Source: a virus
Strand: one strand, 5' to 3'
IMG/VR virus record: IMGVR_UViG_3300021349_000011
Span: 1-22,528 of that record
DNA: 22,528 nt
Position numbers and translations under genes: made by a program. Shown in pieces: positions 6,820 through 13,287 of this stretch. Each line of letters begins with the position of its first letter. Within the stretch, counting starts at the first letter, position 1. Below the pieces are notes generated by a model that searched no databases, had not been told where the DNA came from, and saw only the letters and a list, made by a program, of their open reading frames with translations.

Positions 6820-7236
6820 GTGAACCAAGGAAATAAAGTGGAAAGGCGGAAGATACGCAGCACGGGCGGACTACGCGCCCGCGCCTGGTGGGTGTTACGC
6901 AAAAACAAGAGCATGACCGTGTTGGATATCCAAAACACGGTCTGTAACGGCAGCGAGAAGTCGGCAGAATCCAATCTGCGGCGCTGGCTGATCAAACTGG
7001 TGGCGGCGGGGATACTGAAAACGACAAGGGTCGATGACGGCAAGCTGACCAGCAACGGCAGCAATTTATACAGTGTCGTTGTGGATGTGGGGCCGGTTGC
7101 ACCGATTGTCAGAACTGACGGGACGGTGTTTGATCCCAACAGCGGCGCGGTTATCGCGGCTGTACAGACAACCGCAGCGATAAAGCGCAGCGCCACCACA
7201 GGGGGGACAAATGATGCCGTTATTGACCGCCTTTAA
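6820..7236 (+). CDS. Winged-helix early protein, unrecognised
   Basis: A 138-residue protein starting at GTG with a good AGGAG site. Residues 15-85 read as a winged helix: a first helix (LRARAWWVLRKNKSMTVLDI), a recognition-like helix (SEKSAESNLRRWLIKLVAAG) and a wing (ILKTTRVDDG...SNLYSVV). The C-terminal 45 residues are Thr/Ala/Gly-rich and probably disordered. Similar small DNA-binding proteins are common in the semi-essential early region of Mu-like phages. The target is unknown. It overlaps the next gene by 26 bp. Confidence 0.7.
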   Translation: MNQGNKVERRKIRSTGGLRARAWWVLRKNKSMTVLDIQNTVCNGSEKSAESNLRRWLIKLVAAGILKTTRVDDGKLTSNGSNLYSVVVDVGPVAPIVRTDGTVFDPNSGAVIAAVQTTAAIKRSATTGGTNDAVIDRL

Positions 7237-7513
7237 AGCCAAACGGGACGAGCTGGGCACCCAAGCCCTGGCGGAGTCTCTGGGGCTGACCCAAAGCGTG
7301 GTACGGATGATTGCCACCGGCAACTATCCCAATCCCGACAAGTTTTTAAAGCAGTTTGCCCGCCAGTATATCCACGTCGTTGCCTGCCCTTACGCAGGCC
7401 GCTTGCTGGAACGGCCGGACTGCATCACCCGCTCAACCGGCCCCAGACCGTTTGGCGGCACGGCAAAATTAGCCTGGTGGGTTGCCTGCCAGACCTGTGA
7501 ACATAAAGGATAA
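7211..7513 (+). CDS. Small HTH protein with Cys-containing C-terminus
   Basis: 100 residues. ALAESLGLTQSVVRMIATGN (residues 19-38) is a helix-turn-helix, followed by YPNPDKFLKQFARQYI. The C-terminal half contains CPYAGR, RPDC and CQTCEHKG, which could bind a metal. ATG at 7211 follows a G-rich site and is directly followed by a second in-frame ATG (7214). I do not recognise the family. It is possibly a regulator of the early region. Confidence 0.65.
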   Translation: MMPLLTAFKAKRDELGTQALAESLGLTQSVVRMIATGNYPNPDKFLKQFARQYIHVVACPYAGRLLERPDCITRSTGPRPFGGTAKLAWWVACQTCEHKG

Positions 7514-7517
7514 GACG

Positions 7518-7748
7518 ATGGCGAAATACATAATTACCCTGGAAGACAACGGACTAGGGGTGGCAGTGACCGGCACTGCGGTATTAACCACAGCGGAGCT
7601 GTTGGCAGGCAAAAAGCACCCACCGGCTGTCATGCTGGGGGATTTACTCAGTAAGACCGCCTACGGCTGGGCCACTAAACTGGCTAAAGAACATGCCGGT
7701 CAGGTTCAGGTTGTTGGTCGCGGTATCGCACAACCCGTTATCCATTAG
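7518..7748 (+). CDS. Small early protein, unknown function
   Basis: 76 residues starting MAKYIITLEDNGLGVAVTGT. AAGGA at 7505-7509 selects this ATG over upstream in-frame codons. The N-terminal half looks like beta strands and the C-terminal half like a helix (SKTAYGWATKLAKEHAG). Similar short proteins without known function occur after muB in Mu-like phages. The next gene starts 10 bp later, so they are co-transcribed. Confidence 0.65.
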   Translation: MAKYIITLEDNGLGVAVTGTAVLTTAELLAGKKHPPAVMLGDLLSKTAYGWATKLAKEHAGQVQVVGRGIAQPVIH

Positions 7749-7758
7749 GAGCAAGCCC

Positions 7759-8013
7759 ATGACACGATTTAATGAAAGCTTAACAATTGATGAGCAGTTG
7801 GGTATCGACATCAACGATGAAGTCACCAACACCTTGACCGTACAAAGCTATGGCGTGGGGGCCGTTGCCTTGCGGGTGACCGGGGTATCCGAGTTCAGGA
7901 CAGTTAACGGGGAGTCGGATATTTTAACGATCATGACCGAGGAGGAATGTTTTAAATTGCTGAGGTTGCTGCGGGATGTGTGCAAGGCAAACCGGGGCGA
8001 GGCGGTGTTATGA
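7759..8013 (+). CDS. Small early protein, unknown function
   Basis: 84 residues starting MTRFNESLTIDEQLGIDIND, behind AGGAG at 7748-7752. The sequence is acidic with a beta-rich middle and a C-terminal helix (TEEECFKLLRLLRDVC). No family is recognised. It overlaps the next start by ATGA (8010-8013). Confidence 0.65.
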   Translation: MTRFNESLTIDEQLGIDINDEVTNTLTVQSYGVGAVALRVTGVSEFRTVNGESDILTIMTEEECFKLLRLLRDVCKANRGEAVL

Positions 8014-8183
8014 AGTACTTTAAACGGTTGTTTGGCCGCCGCAAGTGTGAGCTGTTGCGGTGTGTTGAGCGGGAATTGCTGGTGTCAGGCATCAAAGAAC
8101 AGTTTGCCGTACGGGCGCAGGCGCGGGTGCTTAAAATTGCCCGCAGACAGGCTTTAAAGCTGGAACGCCGGGGGATTTTATGA
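8010..8183 (+). CDS. Small basic early protein, unknown
   Basis: 57 residues, strongly basic and helical: MKYFKRLFGRRKCELLRCVE, later RVLKIARRQALKLERRG. It is joined by ATGA overlaps to both neighbours, the main reason to accept it as real. The charge suggests nucleic-acid or membrane binding, but no motif confirms this. Confidence 0.55.
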   Translation: MKYFKRLFGRRKCELLRCVERELLVSGIKEQFAVRAQARVLKIARRQALKLERRGIL

Positions 8184-8527
8184 AAGCGCCGAATATTTAC
8201 CAGTACCGGCGGCACAGCAATTATCTGAAAAAAACGGCCCTTGATCAGGCCATGGCACGGGTCGCGATAGCCGAACTGGTAGAGCTTGGGTTTGTAGTAA
8301 CCCGGTTTAGACTGGGTGCCAGTGCGTCCATTACCGTCGGGGGTATGCCGTCCGGCTGCCCTGCCCCGTTGCAGTTTGTCCCCATGGGGTTCGGCTTTAA
8401 CGGCCGGTTCCGGTATACCACCTTTGCCGCCGCGTTTGGGGATTGGACGGTGGAATGGCACAAGCGGATTTATCCGGCGCGGATAACACCAAAGGGAACC
8501 GAACCGAGGATAAGACATTATGGCTAA
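8180..8527 (+). CDS. Small early protein, unknown
   Basis: 115 residues. The N-terminal half is helical (LDQAMARVAIAELVELGFVV) and the rest is Gly/Pro/aromatic-rich (GGMPSGCPAPLQFVPMGFGF; TTFAAAFGDWTVEWHKR). ATGA overlap with the preceding gene and an 8-bp overlap with the following one place it in the same translational chain. I recognise no domain. Confidence 0.6.
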   Translation: MKAPNIYQYRRHSNYLKKTALDQAMARVAIAELVELGFVVTRFRLGASASITVGGMPSGCPAPLQFVPMGFGFNGRFRYTTFAAAFGDWTVEWHKRIYPARITPKGTEPRIRHYG

Positions 8528-8747
8528 GAAGATTGAAGCAGTCGGGCTGGCGTTGATTGTCGCAGTGCTTGGTGCCGGTCTGGCAGCGGCCTGGCTGTAT
8601 CGGGGCCTGATAATGGTGTTTTATCCGGGGTGCCTGGGGTTTGGCCTGGTTTTCGGTCTGGCGGGACTGGCGCTGGCCGCCACCGTCTACGGCCTGTATT
8701 CCCTGGGGTATTGGCGCGGGGAGGTGCAGGGCGAACTGGAAGACTAA
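8520..8747 (+). CDS. Small membrane protein with two transmembrane segments
   Basis: 75 residues with hydrophobic spans at about 7-34 (VGLALIVAVLGAGLAAAWLY and onward) and 39-65 (LGFGLVFGLAGLALAATVYG), ending in an acidic cytosolic-type tail. It is an early-operon inner-membrane protein in an unusual place, far from the lysis genes. It could serve superinfection exclusion or signalling, but nothing in the sequence shows which. Confidence 0.65.
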   Translation: MAKKIEAVGLALIVAVLGAGLAAAWLYRGLIMVFYPGCLGFGLVFGLAGLALAATVYGLYSLGYWRGEVQGELED

Positions 8748-8819
8748 TTAACGCAGGACGCGGCTAAGACGCGATAAAGCGCATCTCTACCCCTATTTAT
8801 TTATTTATTAAGCGAGAAC
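8748..8819. repeat. Decayed dispersed palindrome
   Basis: AGACGCGATAAAGCGCATCT and the following CTAC (8767-8790) is an inverted, mutated copy of the palindrome seen at 6693 and 13284. It is followed by an ATTT-rich run before the next start. Confidence 0.7.
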
Positions 8820-9464
8820 ATGATGAACATTATGAACAAAAAACCCAATACAACAACCGTCGTCCCTTTGGGCTACTCCTTCAACGCTTCCGGCCATTTG
8901 GTGCCGACGGACTTAATCAGTGAAATCGATAAAACCCGCGACGCGCTGGTGCTGGAGATTGTCGAGAAAGTCCGTGATTTACGTGAGATTATGGCCGATT
9001 TTAAAACAGATACCTTGGCGGATATCGGCGCTTTTGTCGAGTTGTCGGCGGAAAAGTACGGGGTCAGGCTGGGCGGGGTCAAGGGTAACGTGACCTTGTG
9101 CAGCTTTGACGGCCAGTATCAAATCAAGTTGTCACAAGCGGATATCAAGATATTTGATGAACGCATCCACGCCGCCAAAGAGCTGGTCGACATCTGCATC
9201 CACAAATGGACGGAAGGCAGCCGCATTGAAATCAAGGCCTTGGTAGAACACGCCTTTCAGACCGACAAGGAAGGCAACATCTCCATTGCCCGCATTTACT
9301 CCCTGTTACAGCTGGACATTGAGGACACGCAATGGCAACAAGCCATGAAAGCCTTGCGGGAATCCATGCAGGTGATAAGCACCAAGGCATACTTGCGCAT
9401 TTACCGGCGCGACAAGCCCGGCGGCAAGTATGAGCAGTTGTCTTTAGACCTGGCGGCGCTATGA
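8820..9464 (+). CDS. DUF3164 family protein
   Basis: The 214-residue protein fits the DUF3164 family found in early regions of Mu-like phages: helical N-terminal half (EIVEKVRDLREIMADFKTD), the conserved middle GNVTLCSFDGQYQIKLSQAD, then DERIHAAKELVDICIHKW and a C-terminal KAYLRIYRRDKPGGKYEQLS. Its biochemical role is not known. A second start (MNKKP, 15 bp further) is possible. It overlaps the next gene by ATGA. Confidence 0.85.
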   Translation: MMNIMNKKPNTTTVVPLGYSFNASGHLVPTDLISEIDKTRDALVLEIVEKVRDLREIMADFKTDTLADIGAFVELSAEKYGVRLGGVKGNVTLCSFDGQYQIKLSQADIKIFDERIHAAKELVDICIHKWTEGSRIEIKALVEHAFQTDKEGNISIARIYSLLQLDIEDTQWQQAMKALRESMQVISTKAYLRIYRRDKPGGKYEQLSLDLAAL

Positions 9465-9826
9465 GTACTTTGACTGCGCCCTCTACCTGCGCTAATCAAT
9501 TGATTGACGGCGCAGGCATTGCCAAACTGGCCGGACGCACAGATCCTTATTTTGCCCATACCCTGCAACGGCGCAATGCCACGTTTCCCAGGGCGGTCAC
9601 GGGCGGGTCCGGCAAAGGCAAAGCATTTTGGTTAAGGTCGCAGGTTGAAGCCTGGCTGGCCTGCTGGAGAAACCGGGAAGCGGGCGAGATGGCTACTTCC
9701 CGGCTGCGAGACCAGACTGTCAGCACGCTGGACAATGCCATGGCGAGGCAGATTATTTGCAGAGGCTGGCGGCGGGGCGGCAAAGCCATAAGTCAACAAA
9801 ACAACAAAACAACCATTAAACATTAA
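9461..9826 (+). CDS. AlpA/excisionase-like DNA-binding protein
   Basis: 121 residues. ELements of a MerR/AlpA-type winged HTH are visible: GAGIAKLAGRTDPYFAHTLQ, then FPRAVTGGSGKGKAFWLRSQ and VEAWLACW, the same order as in AlpA and phage excisionases (helix, recognition helix, wing, helix). It most likely binds DNA. The C-terminal 40 residues are basic and look disordered. ATGA overlap with the DUF3164 gene. Confidence 0.6.
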   Translation: MSTLTAPSTCANQLIDGAGIAKLAGRTDPYFAHTLQRRNATFPRAVTGGSGKGKAFWLRSQVEAWLACWRNREAGEMATSRLRDQTVSTLDNAMARQIICRGWRRGGKAISQQNNKTTIKH

Positions 9827-9848
9827 ACCATGACCTAAGGGGAATATT

Positions 9849-10334
9849 ATGATTAAAACCGATAAAGTAAAACTGGCGGAGCTGGCGAAAATCCATATTG
9901 CCAAGCAACAACTGGGGCTGGATGATGATACCTACCGCGCCTTATTGCGCCGGATTATTGACCTTAACCCGGTACATCTCACGGCTTTAGGTAAAACCAA
10001 AGCCGTTGAGGGCGTTATTTCCGCCAAATATTTAACGGCTTATGGCCGTGCGGCGGTGCTGGAACATTTAAAAGCGTCGGGCTTTACCGGCAAGGCCGCC
10101 CATCCCGGCAAGCCGCACAATACCGACAGTAAAACCTCCGGCACGGCACCGCAACTGCGCAAGCTTGAAGCCTTGCTGGCCGAGGCAGGCAGGCCCTGGG
10201 CGTATGCGTCTGCGATGGCCAGGCACATGTATAAAAAAGACACGCTGGCCTTTTGCAACAGTCAGGAACTGGCGGGGCTGATTGCCGCGCTGGTCAAAGA
10301 CGCCAAAAAACGCGGGGAGGCCCGTCATGGATGA
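9849..10334 (+). CDS. gemA: GemA/gp16 family regulatory protein (DUF1018)
   Basis: 161 residues with the DUF1018 signature: KLAELAKIHIAKQQLGLDDD, TYRALLRRI near the N-terminus, then the C-terminal helical part with QLRKLEALLAEAGRPWAYAS and MARHMYKKDTLAFC. In Mu, gp16/GemA influences host gene expression and DNA supercoiling-related functions in the early phase. A clear AAGGGGA precedes the ATG. It overlaps the next gene by 8 bp. Confidence 0.9.
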   Translation: MIKTDKVKLAELAKIHIAKQQLGLDDDTYRALLRRIIDLNPVHLTALGKTKAVEGVISAKYLTAYGRAAVLEHLKASGFTGKAAHPGKPHNTDSKTSGTAPQLRKLEALLAEAGRPWAYASAMARHMYKKDTLAFCNSQELAGLIAALVKDAKKRGEARHG

Positions 10335-10521
10335 GGCCGATATGACAGACCGTGCCATGGCGATGATCAACAAGGCGCATTTGTCGAACAGTCACCGCCG
10401 GGTTCCGGCGGCCGTACCCACAGGGGAATGCCTGTTTTGCGGGGAAGTGGTGATGCCGCTGTCCCGGCGCTGGTGCAACAGCCAATGCCGGGATGACTGG
10501 GAGAAAGATTATGCAGCTTAA
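10327..10521 (+). CDS. Small four-cysteine zinc-finger protein
   Basis: 64 residues ending in a compact C4 module: C-x2-C (CLFCGEVV) and C-x3-C (RRWCNSQCRDDWE). This is typical of the small zinc-ribbon/DksA-TraR-like proteins of phage early regions. The ATG at 10327 follows GGGAGG inside the end of gp16. The first helix of true DksA proteins is short here, so a role at RNA polymerase is only a guess. Confidence 0.75.
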   Translation: MDEADMTDRAMAMINKAHLSNSHRRVPAAVPTGECLFCGEVVMPLSRRWCNSQCRDDWEKDYAA

Positions 10522-10963
10522 CCGGTGTCCGGTTTGTCATGCCCGTATTGGCGTTGACGCCCTGGTACAGGATGAGGCGGGACGGGAATTAATGGGTTTG
10601 TTGTGCAAGCTAAACACCGAAGCGGGCAGTGCCTTGGTGAGTTATCTTGGCTTGTTCAGGTCGGAAAGCCGTGATCTGGCGAATGCCAAAGCGTTAAAAC
10701 TGGCTAAAGCAGCACTGGCTTTAGCGCCCTGGGAAATGGTTACAGCGGCCATGCAGCAAACCGTGGAGAGTTTGCAGGGCAAAGGCGGCCGGTCATTGAC
10801 CAACCATAATTATTTAAAGAGAGTCCTGGAGGCATTTTTAGCGTCCGGTTTTACACCGGAAACAAAGGGGCTATCGGTAATCAAGGGTACACACATAGGT
10901 GTGCCCCTACGGTCTAAAACCGCACAGGCCGTGCAGGCCTTAAAGGAATTTGGCAATGAATGA
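10511..10963 (+). CDS. Zinc-motif early protein, unrecognised
   Basis: 150 residues. The N-terminus has CPVCHARIGVDALVQDEAGR, a half zinc knuckle, followed by long helices (LKLAKAALALAPWEMVTAAMQ, with TNHNYLKRVLEAFLASGF). Layout is similar to small replication-associated proteins that pair a zinc site with a helical domain, but no family is certain. Near its C-terminus the residues KGTHIGVPLRS are encoded by a copy of a dispersed palindromic repeat (10885-10910). Confidence 0.65.
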   Translation: MQLNRCPVCHARIGVDALVQDEAGRELMGLLCKLNTEAGSALVSYLGLFRSESRDLANAKALKLAKAALALAPWEMVTAAMQQTVESLQGKGGRSLTNHNYLKRVLEAFLASGFTPETKGLSVIKGTHIGVPLRSKTAQAVQALKEFGNE

Positions 10964-11033
10964 AATAGCGAGAGTCGTTATTGAAGGCGTGCTTTGTGAT
11001 GAGACGGGTAGGGGTGCACCTGCGTGTGCGCCC
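10885..11033. repeat. Inverted pair of a 26-bp dispersed repeat inside two genes
   Basis: Copy 1 (10885-10910) runs GGGTACACACATAGGTGTGC and then CCCTAC. Copy 2 (11008-11033) is the same element inverted and diverged (GTAGGGGTGCACCTGCGTGT then GCGCCC). Each arm is itself palindromic. Both copies are read as protein: copy 1 near the C-terminus of one gene, copy 2 near residue 20 of the next. Confidence 0.7.
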
Positions 11034-11414
11034 GTTAACTGGCTAAAACAGGCAGTGAGCAAGGGCTTGACGGCGTTGGTGCTGTTGCATTTGGACGGGG
11101 GGCCAGCCAGCGAGACGGTCACCCAGACCGCCGCCATCTGGTATCGGGTGCTGAAAGGCTGGCCGATTGTCTGGGATGAAGCGCTGGACAGGCCGCGTTT
11201 AACCACGGCGTTTTTAACCCTGGCAGGCCGGTCAACACGCTGGCCCAGTCCGGTGCAGTTACGGGAACACTTACCGCCTCGGGTGTATCCGTTGAAGGCA
11301 CTGCCCAAGCCCGAGTATCCGAAAGAGCAGGCAGCGGCTAATTTGGTGAGGATTAAGGCGATGTTAAAGCAGGTTAAAGGTTCAAGGCACAAGGTTAAAG
11401 GGGGTGAACTATGA
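10956..11414 (+). CDS. Early protein of unknown function
   Basis: 152 residues from the ATG at 10956 (AAGGA at 10944-10947). The middle contains LTALVLLHLDGGPASETVTQ, IWYRVLKGWPIVWDEALDRP and AFLTLAGRSTRWPSPVQLRE, the pattern of short phage proteins located next to replication or host-takeover genes. No domain is recognised. The C-terminal residues KQVKGSRHKVKGG come from heptad-like repeat DNA (GTTAAAGGTTCAAGG), so the repeat family has spread into the reading frame. ATGA overlap with the next gene. Confidence 0.6.
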   Translation: MNEIARVVIEGVLCDETGRGAPACAPVNWLKQAVSKGLTALVLLHLDGGPASETVTQTAAIWYRVLKGWPIVWDEALDRPRLTTAFLTLAGRSTRWPSPVQLREHLPPRVYPLKALPKPEYPKEQAAANLVRIKAMLKQVKGSRHKVKGGEL

Positions 11415-11692
11415 AATGGATAAGTATTGCCGACCAGTTGCCTCCCATTAATGAGTGGGTGCTGGTATATACACCTGGAGATTATCCAAATATACAATCA
11501 GATAGGCTATACACAAGAGATGATGGACTGCTTGACTGGGATACTTGTACGCTATTTGAAGAAATCAGTTACGGTTATGAATATGAAATTATAAGGTTCT
11601 GGTGTCCTTTGCCAAACCTGCCTTGGATGCCATTTTTATACACAAAAGAGGAAGTGAGTAAAACAGGCATAAAGTTAAAGAAGAAAGAATAG
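11411..11692 (+). CDS. DUF551-like protein
   Basis: 93 residues. MKWISIADQLPPINEWVLVY is the characteristic start of DUF551 proteins, and the later WCPLPNLPWMPF matches their usual end. The family is common in phages, and its function is unknown. The gene is much richer in A and T than its neighbours, which suggests a separate, recent origin. Confidence 0.8.
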   Translation: MKWISIADQLPPINEWVLVYTPGDYPNIQSDRLYTRDDGLLDWDTCTLFEEISYGYEYEIIRFWCPLPNLPWMPFLYTKEEVSKTGIKLKKKE

Positions 11693-11704
11693 TTATATTT
11701 GACA

Positions 11705-11813
11705 AAAATGATACCGGGGGCTACTCTAATCGAGCACTGGCAAAATCCAGTGCACGGGTTTGACATCCCGGTATCATCACGGCACAGGCCGCTTCTAGCG
11801 GTTTTTTTTGTGC
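11705..11813 (+). ncRNA. c4-like: c4-type antisense RNA with terminator
   Basis: The segment can fold as phage c4 RNA. ATGATACCGGG (11708-11718) pairs perfectly with CCCGGTATCAT (11767-11777) and encloses the hairpin GCACTGG-CAAAAT-CCAGTGC (11734-11753). A terminator follows: CCGC-TTCTA-GCGG and eight T (11789-11809). Bases 11756-11780 are complementary, with small bulges, to 11873-11893 in the leader of the antirepressor gene (blocks GTGATG, CCGG, ATGTCA, ACCC). In P1/P7, c4 RNA pairs with the icd-ant leader and blocks ant expression. A TTGACA at 11699 overlaps the 5' edge, so the RNA is more likely cut from the longer early transcript than started here. Confidence 0.75.
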
Positions 11814-11965
11814 TATCGTTCCATCCCCTCATACTGTCGGGCTGGGCGGGGCAGTCGAAAGACTGGCCGGTCGTGATGCCGGTATGTCAACCCTGTTCAG
11901 TCCGGCGCCCAATGTTTGACATCATATCGCCGGTTATTAATTTACATCACGGAAACATATCATGA
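11708..11965 (+). CDS. Icd/Ash-like reading frame overlapping the c4 RNA and leading into the antirepressor
   Basis: The 85-residue frame contains GFDIPVSSRHRPLLAVFFVL, followed by SFHPL, and then GWAGQSKDWPVVMPVCQP. This arrangement, a run before an A-x-FFV-x-x-F-x-P motif and then a GQ/GW-rich section, is the one seen in Ash / Icd-like frames of P4- and P1-type phages. Icd of P1 inhibits host cell division. The frame ends with a TGA overlapping the antirepressor ATG (ATGA). Whether translation starts at 11708, at GTG 11810 or at ATG 11876 is unclear, and the similarity may reflect the conserved RNA more than the protein. Confidence 0.45.
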   Translation: MIPGATLIEHWQNPVHGFDIPVSSRHRPLLAVFFVLSFHPLILSGWAGQSKDWPVVMPVCQPCSVRRPMFDIISPVINLHHGNIS

Positions 11966-12582
11966 ATACTCAATTACAAACCTTCCAGTTTCAATCTCAT
12001 CAATTAACTGTCGTTGCTAACGAAGACGGCTCGTCATGGTTTATTGCTAAAGAAGTCGCTGAAATTCTTGAATATAGCGATGCTGAAGCAATGACTAGGA
12101 AGCTAGACAGTGATGAAATTCAAAACCTACAAATCGTAGGTTTTGGAAATCGCGGTGTAAATATCATCAATGAATCCGGCTTATGGTCGTCGGTACTAAG
12201 AAGTACGAAGCCGGAAGCTATAACATTTAAAAAATGGCTTACTGCTGAAGTGCTTCCTGCTATCCGCAAAACCGGCAGTTACACCGCCAACCAAAAAGCA
12301 GCCCCCCTACGCGATTACGATGCCCTGCAAAACAAATATATCGCCTTGTTGGAAGAGGACAATGCCCGGCTGAAAGCGCTGGAAACACCAGTAGCAACAC
12401 GGGTAGAAGAGGCCAGGTTTAGACAACACCGAGGCTGGACAGCGGCTCAGGATAAGGAAATGCTGGACTTGAACGAGCAAGGTCTGGGCTGGACGGCTAT
12501 CGGTGTAAAGATTGGGCGCAGTCGCGAGAATTGTCGCTATCGCTATAATATACTGATGACCCAACCGGGCGGTGCGCTATGA
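11962..12582 (+). CDS. ant: BRO-N family phage antirepressor
   Basis: 206 residues. Residues 1-105 are a BRO-N domain: FQSHQLTVVANEDGSSWFIA, KEVAEILEYSD, VNIINESGLWSSVLRSTKPE and FKKWLTAEVLPAIRKTG. A coiled stretch follows (LQNKYIALLEEDNARLKALE). The C-terminal 45 residues (HRGWTAAQDKEMLDLNEQGL, GWTAIGVKIGRSRENC) resemble a SANT/Myb-like helix-turn-helix. Antirepressors bind and inactivate phage repressors. Given a repressor here without a peptidase domain, this protein is the likely induction trigger, held in check by the c4-type RNA upstream. Confidence 0.85.
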   Translation: MNTQLQTFQFQSHQLTVVANEDGSSWFIAKEVAEILEYSDAEAMTRKLDSDEIQNLQIVGFGNRGVNIINESGLWSSVLRSTKPEAITFKKWLTAEVLPAIRKTGSYTANQKAAPLRDYDALQNKYIALLEEDNARLKALETPVATRVEEARFRQHRGWTAAQDKEMLDLNEQGLGWTAIGVKIGRSRENCRYRYNILMTQPGGAL

Positions 12583-12767
12583 GCCCCGCCTTTGATGCCC
12601 TGGACCGACTGCAAACCACGGCCACCTGCTTTCGGGCGGTGGAGTCGTTAATGTTGCCCAGTGAAGATAGTCATTTGATTGACCGCGAAGCCTTGGCTAT
12701 GTTGATCGGCTTTTTAAATACCGAACACAACAAGGCCTTGGCGGCGCTGTCGGCACTGATACTGTAA
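12579..12767 (+). CDS. Small helical protein after the antirepressor
   Basis: 62 residues (MSPAFDALDRLQTTATCFRA and, later, LIDREALAMLIGFLNTEHNK), all helical. ATGA overlap with ant and its position just before the terminator indicate it is the last gene of the early operon. No family is recognised. Confidence 0.6.
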   Translation: MSPAFDALDRLQTTATCFRAVESLMLPSEDSHLIDREALAMLIGFLNTEHNKALAALSALIL

Positions 12768-12803
12768 ACCATTAAGAGGACAACCTCGCAATGGTCACCT
12801 ACT

Positions 12804-12827
12804 AACCCCGCTGATGCGGGGTTTTTT
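12804..12827 (+). terminator. Rho-independent terminator of the early operon
   Basis: AACCCCGC-TGAT-GCGGGGTT with a six-T run (12822-12827). It is a strong GC stem with a tetraloop, placed 36 bp after the last early gene. Confidence 0.9.
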
Positions 12828-12843
12828 ATATTAAGGACATATT

Positions 12844-12852
12844 TGTTATAAT
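12844..12852 (+). promoter_or_regulatory. Extended -10 promoter for the Mor-type gene
   Basis: TG-T-TATAAT (12844-12852) is a consensus extended -10 element. No good -35 is seen 17 bp upstream (ttttat), as is usual for extended -10 or activator-dependent promoters. It lies after the terminator and 30 bp before the activator ATG. Confidence 0.6.
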
Positions 12853-12882
12853 ACCGGCAGTCATCCCCCCTGGAGTCGTGCC

Positions 12883-13287
12883 ATGTCCCCTTTGCTCTTG
12901 TTTGATCTACCCCCCGAACTGATTCCCGGACGGCTGTCCGAAATAGCCGGTTATTGCGGGCAACAGACTGCGCTGGTGTTGCTGTTGCATTATCCGGGCG
13001 TGCATGTCGCCATCCCCAAAAACCCTGCCCCGACCCATAAACTGGCGGAATTGCTGGGCTTTGCCGCCTTTGTGCAATTGTGTGCGCTGTACGGCAACGA
13101 GGTGATTCAGATCCCGCGTGCCGCTGTAGCCATCCGGGCGCTGCGCAACCAGAAAATCTTGAAGGACTTTTCGCAGGGGGTCTATCAAGCCACGATAGCC
13201 CTGGAGCACGGGCTAACCGAGCGGCAGGTCAACAAGATTTGTAATACCGTCAGAATCGACCGGCAGTTGGATATTTTTGCTTTGTAG
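12883..13287 (+). CDS. mor: Mor/C-type transcriptional activator of middle/late genes
   Basis: 134 residues of the Mor family: N-terminal dimerisation half (LSEIAGYCGQQTALVLLLHY, then HKLAELLGFAAFVQLCALYG), then a C-terminal HTH (ALEHGLTERQVNKICNTV, residues 106-123). Mor and C of Mu activate the middle and late promoters by binding imperfect dyads upstream. Only one such gene is present before the lysis region, so it may serve both functions. Its own promoter after the terminator differs from Mu, where mor is the last gene of the early transcript. GGAG precedes the ATG. Confidence 0.88.
   Translation: MSPLLLFDLPPELIPGRLSEIAGYCGQQTALVLLLHYPGVHVAIPKNPAPTHKLAELLGFAAFVQLCALYGNEVIQIPRAAVAIRALRNQKILKDFSQGVYQATIALEHGLTERQVNKICNTVRIDRQLDIFAL

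Noticed and set aside
11699-11727. TTGACA with a TACTCT 17 bp downstream, as promoter for the c4-type RNA
   Set aside because: Transcripts starting there would lack the 5' half of the main stem (11708-11718), and the -10 is poor. Processing from a longer transcript fits better.
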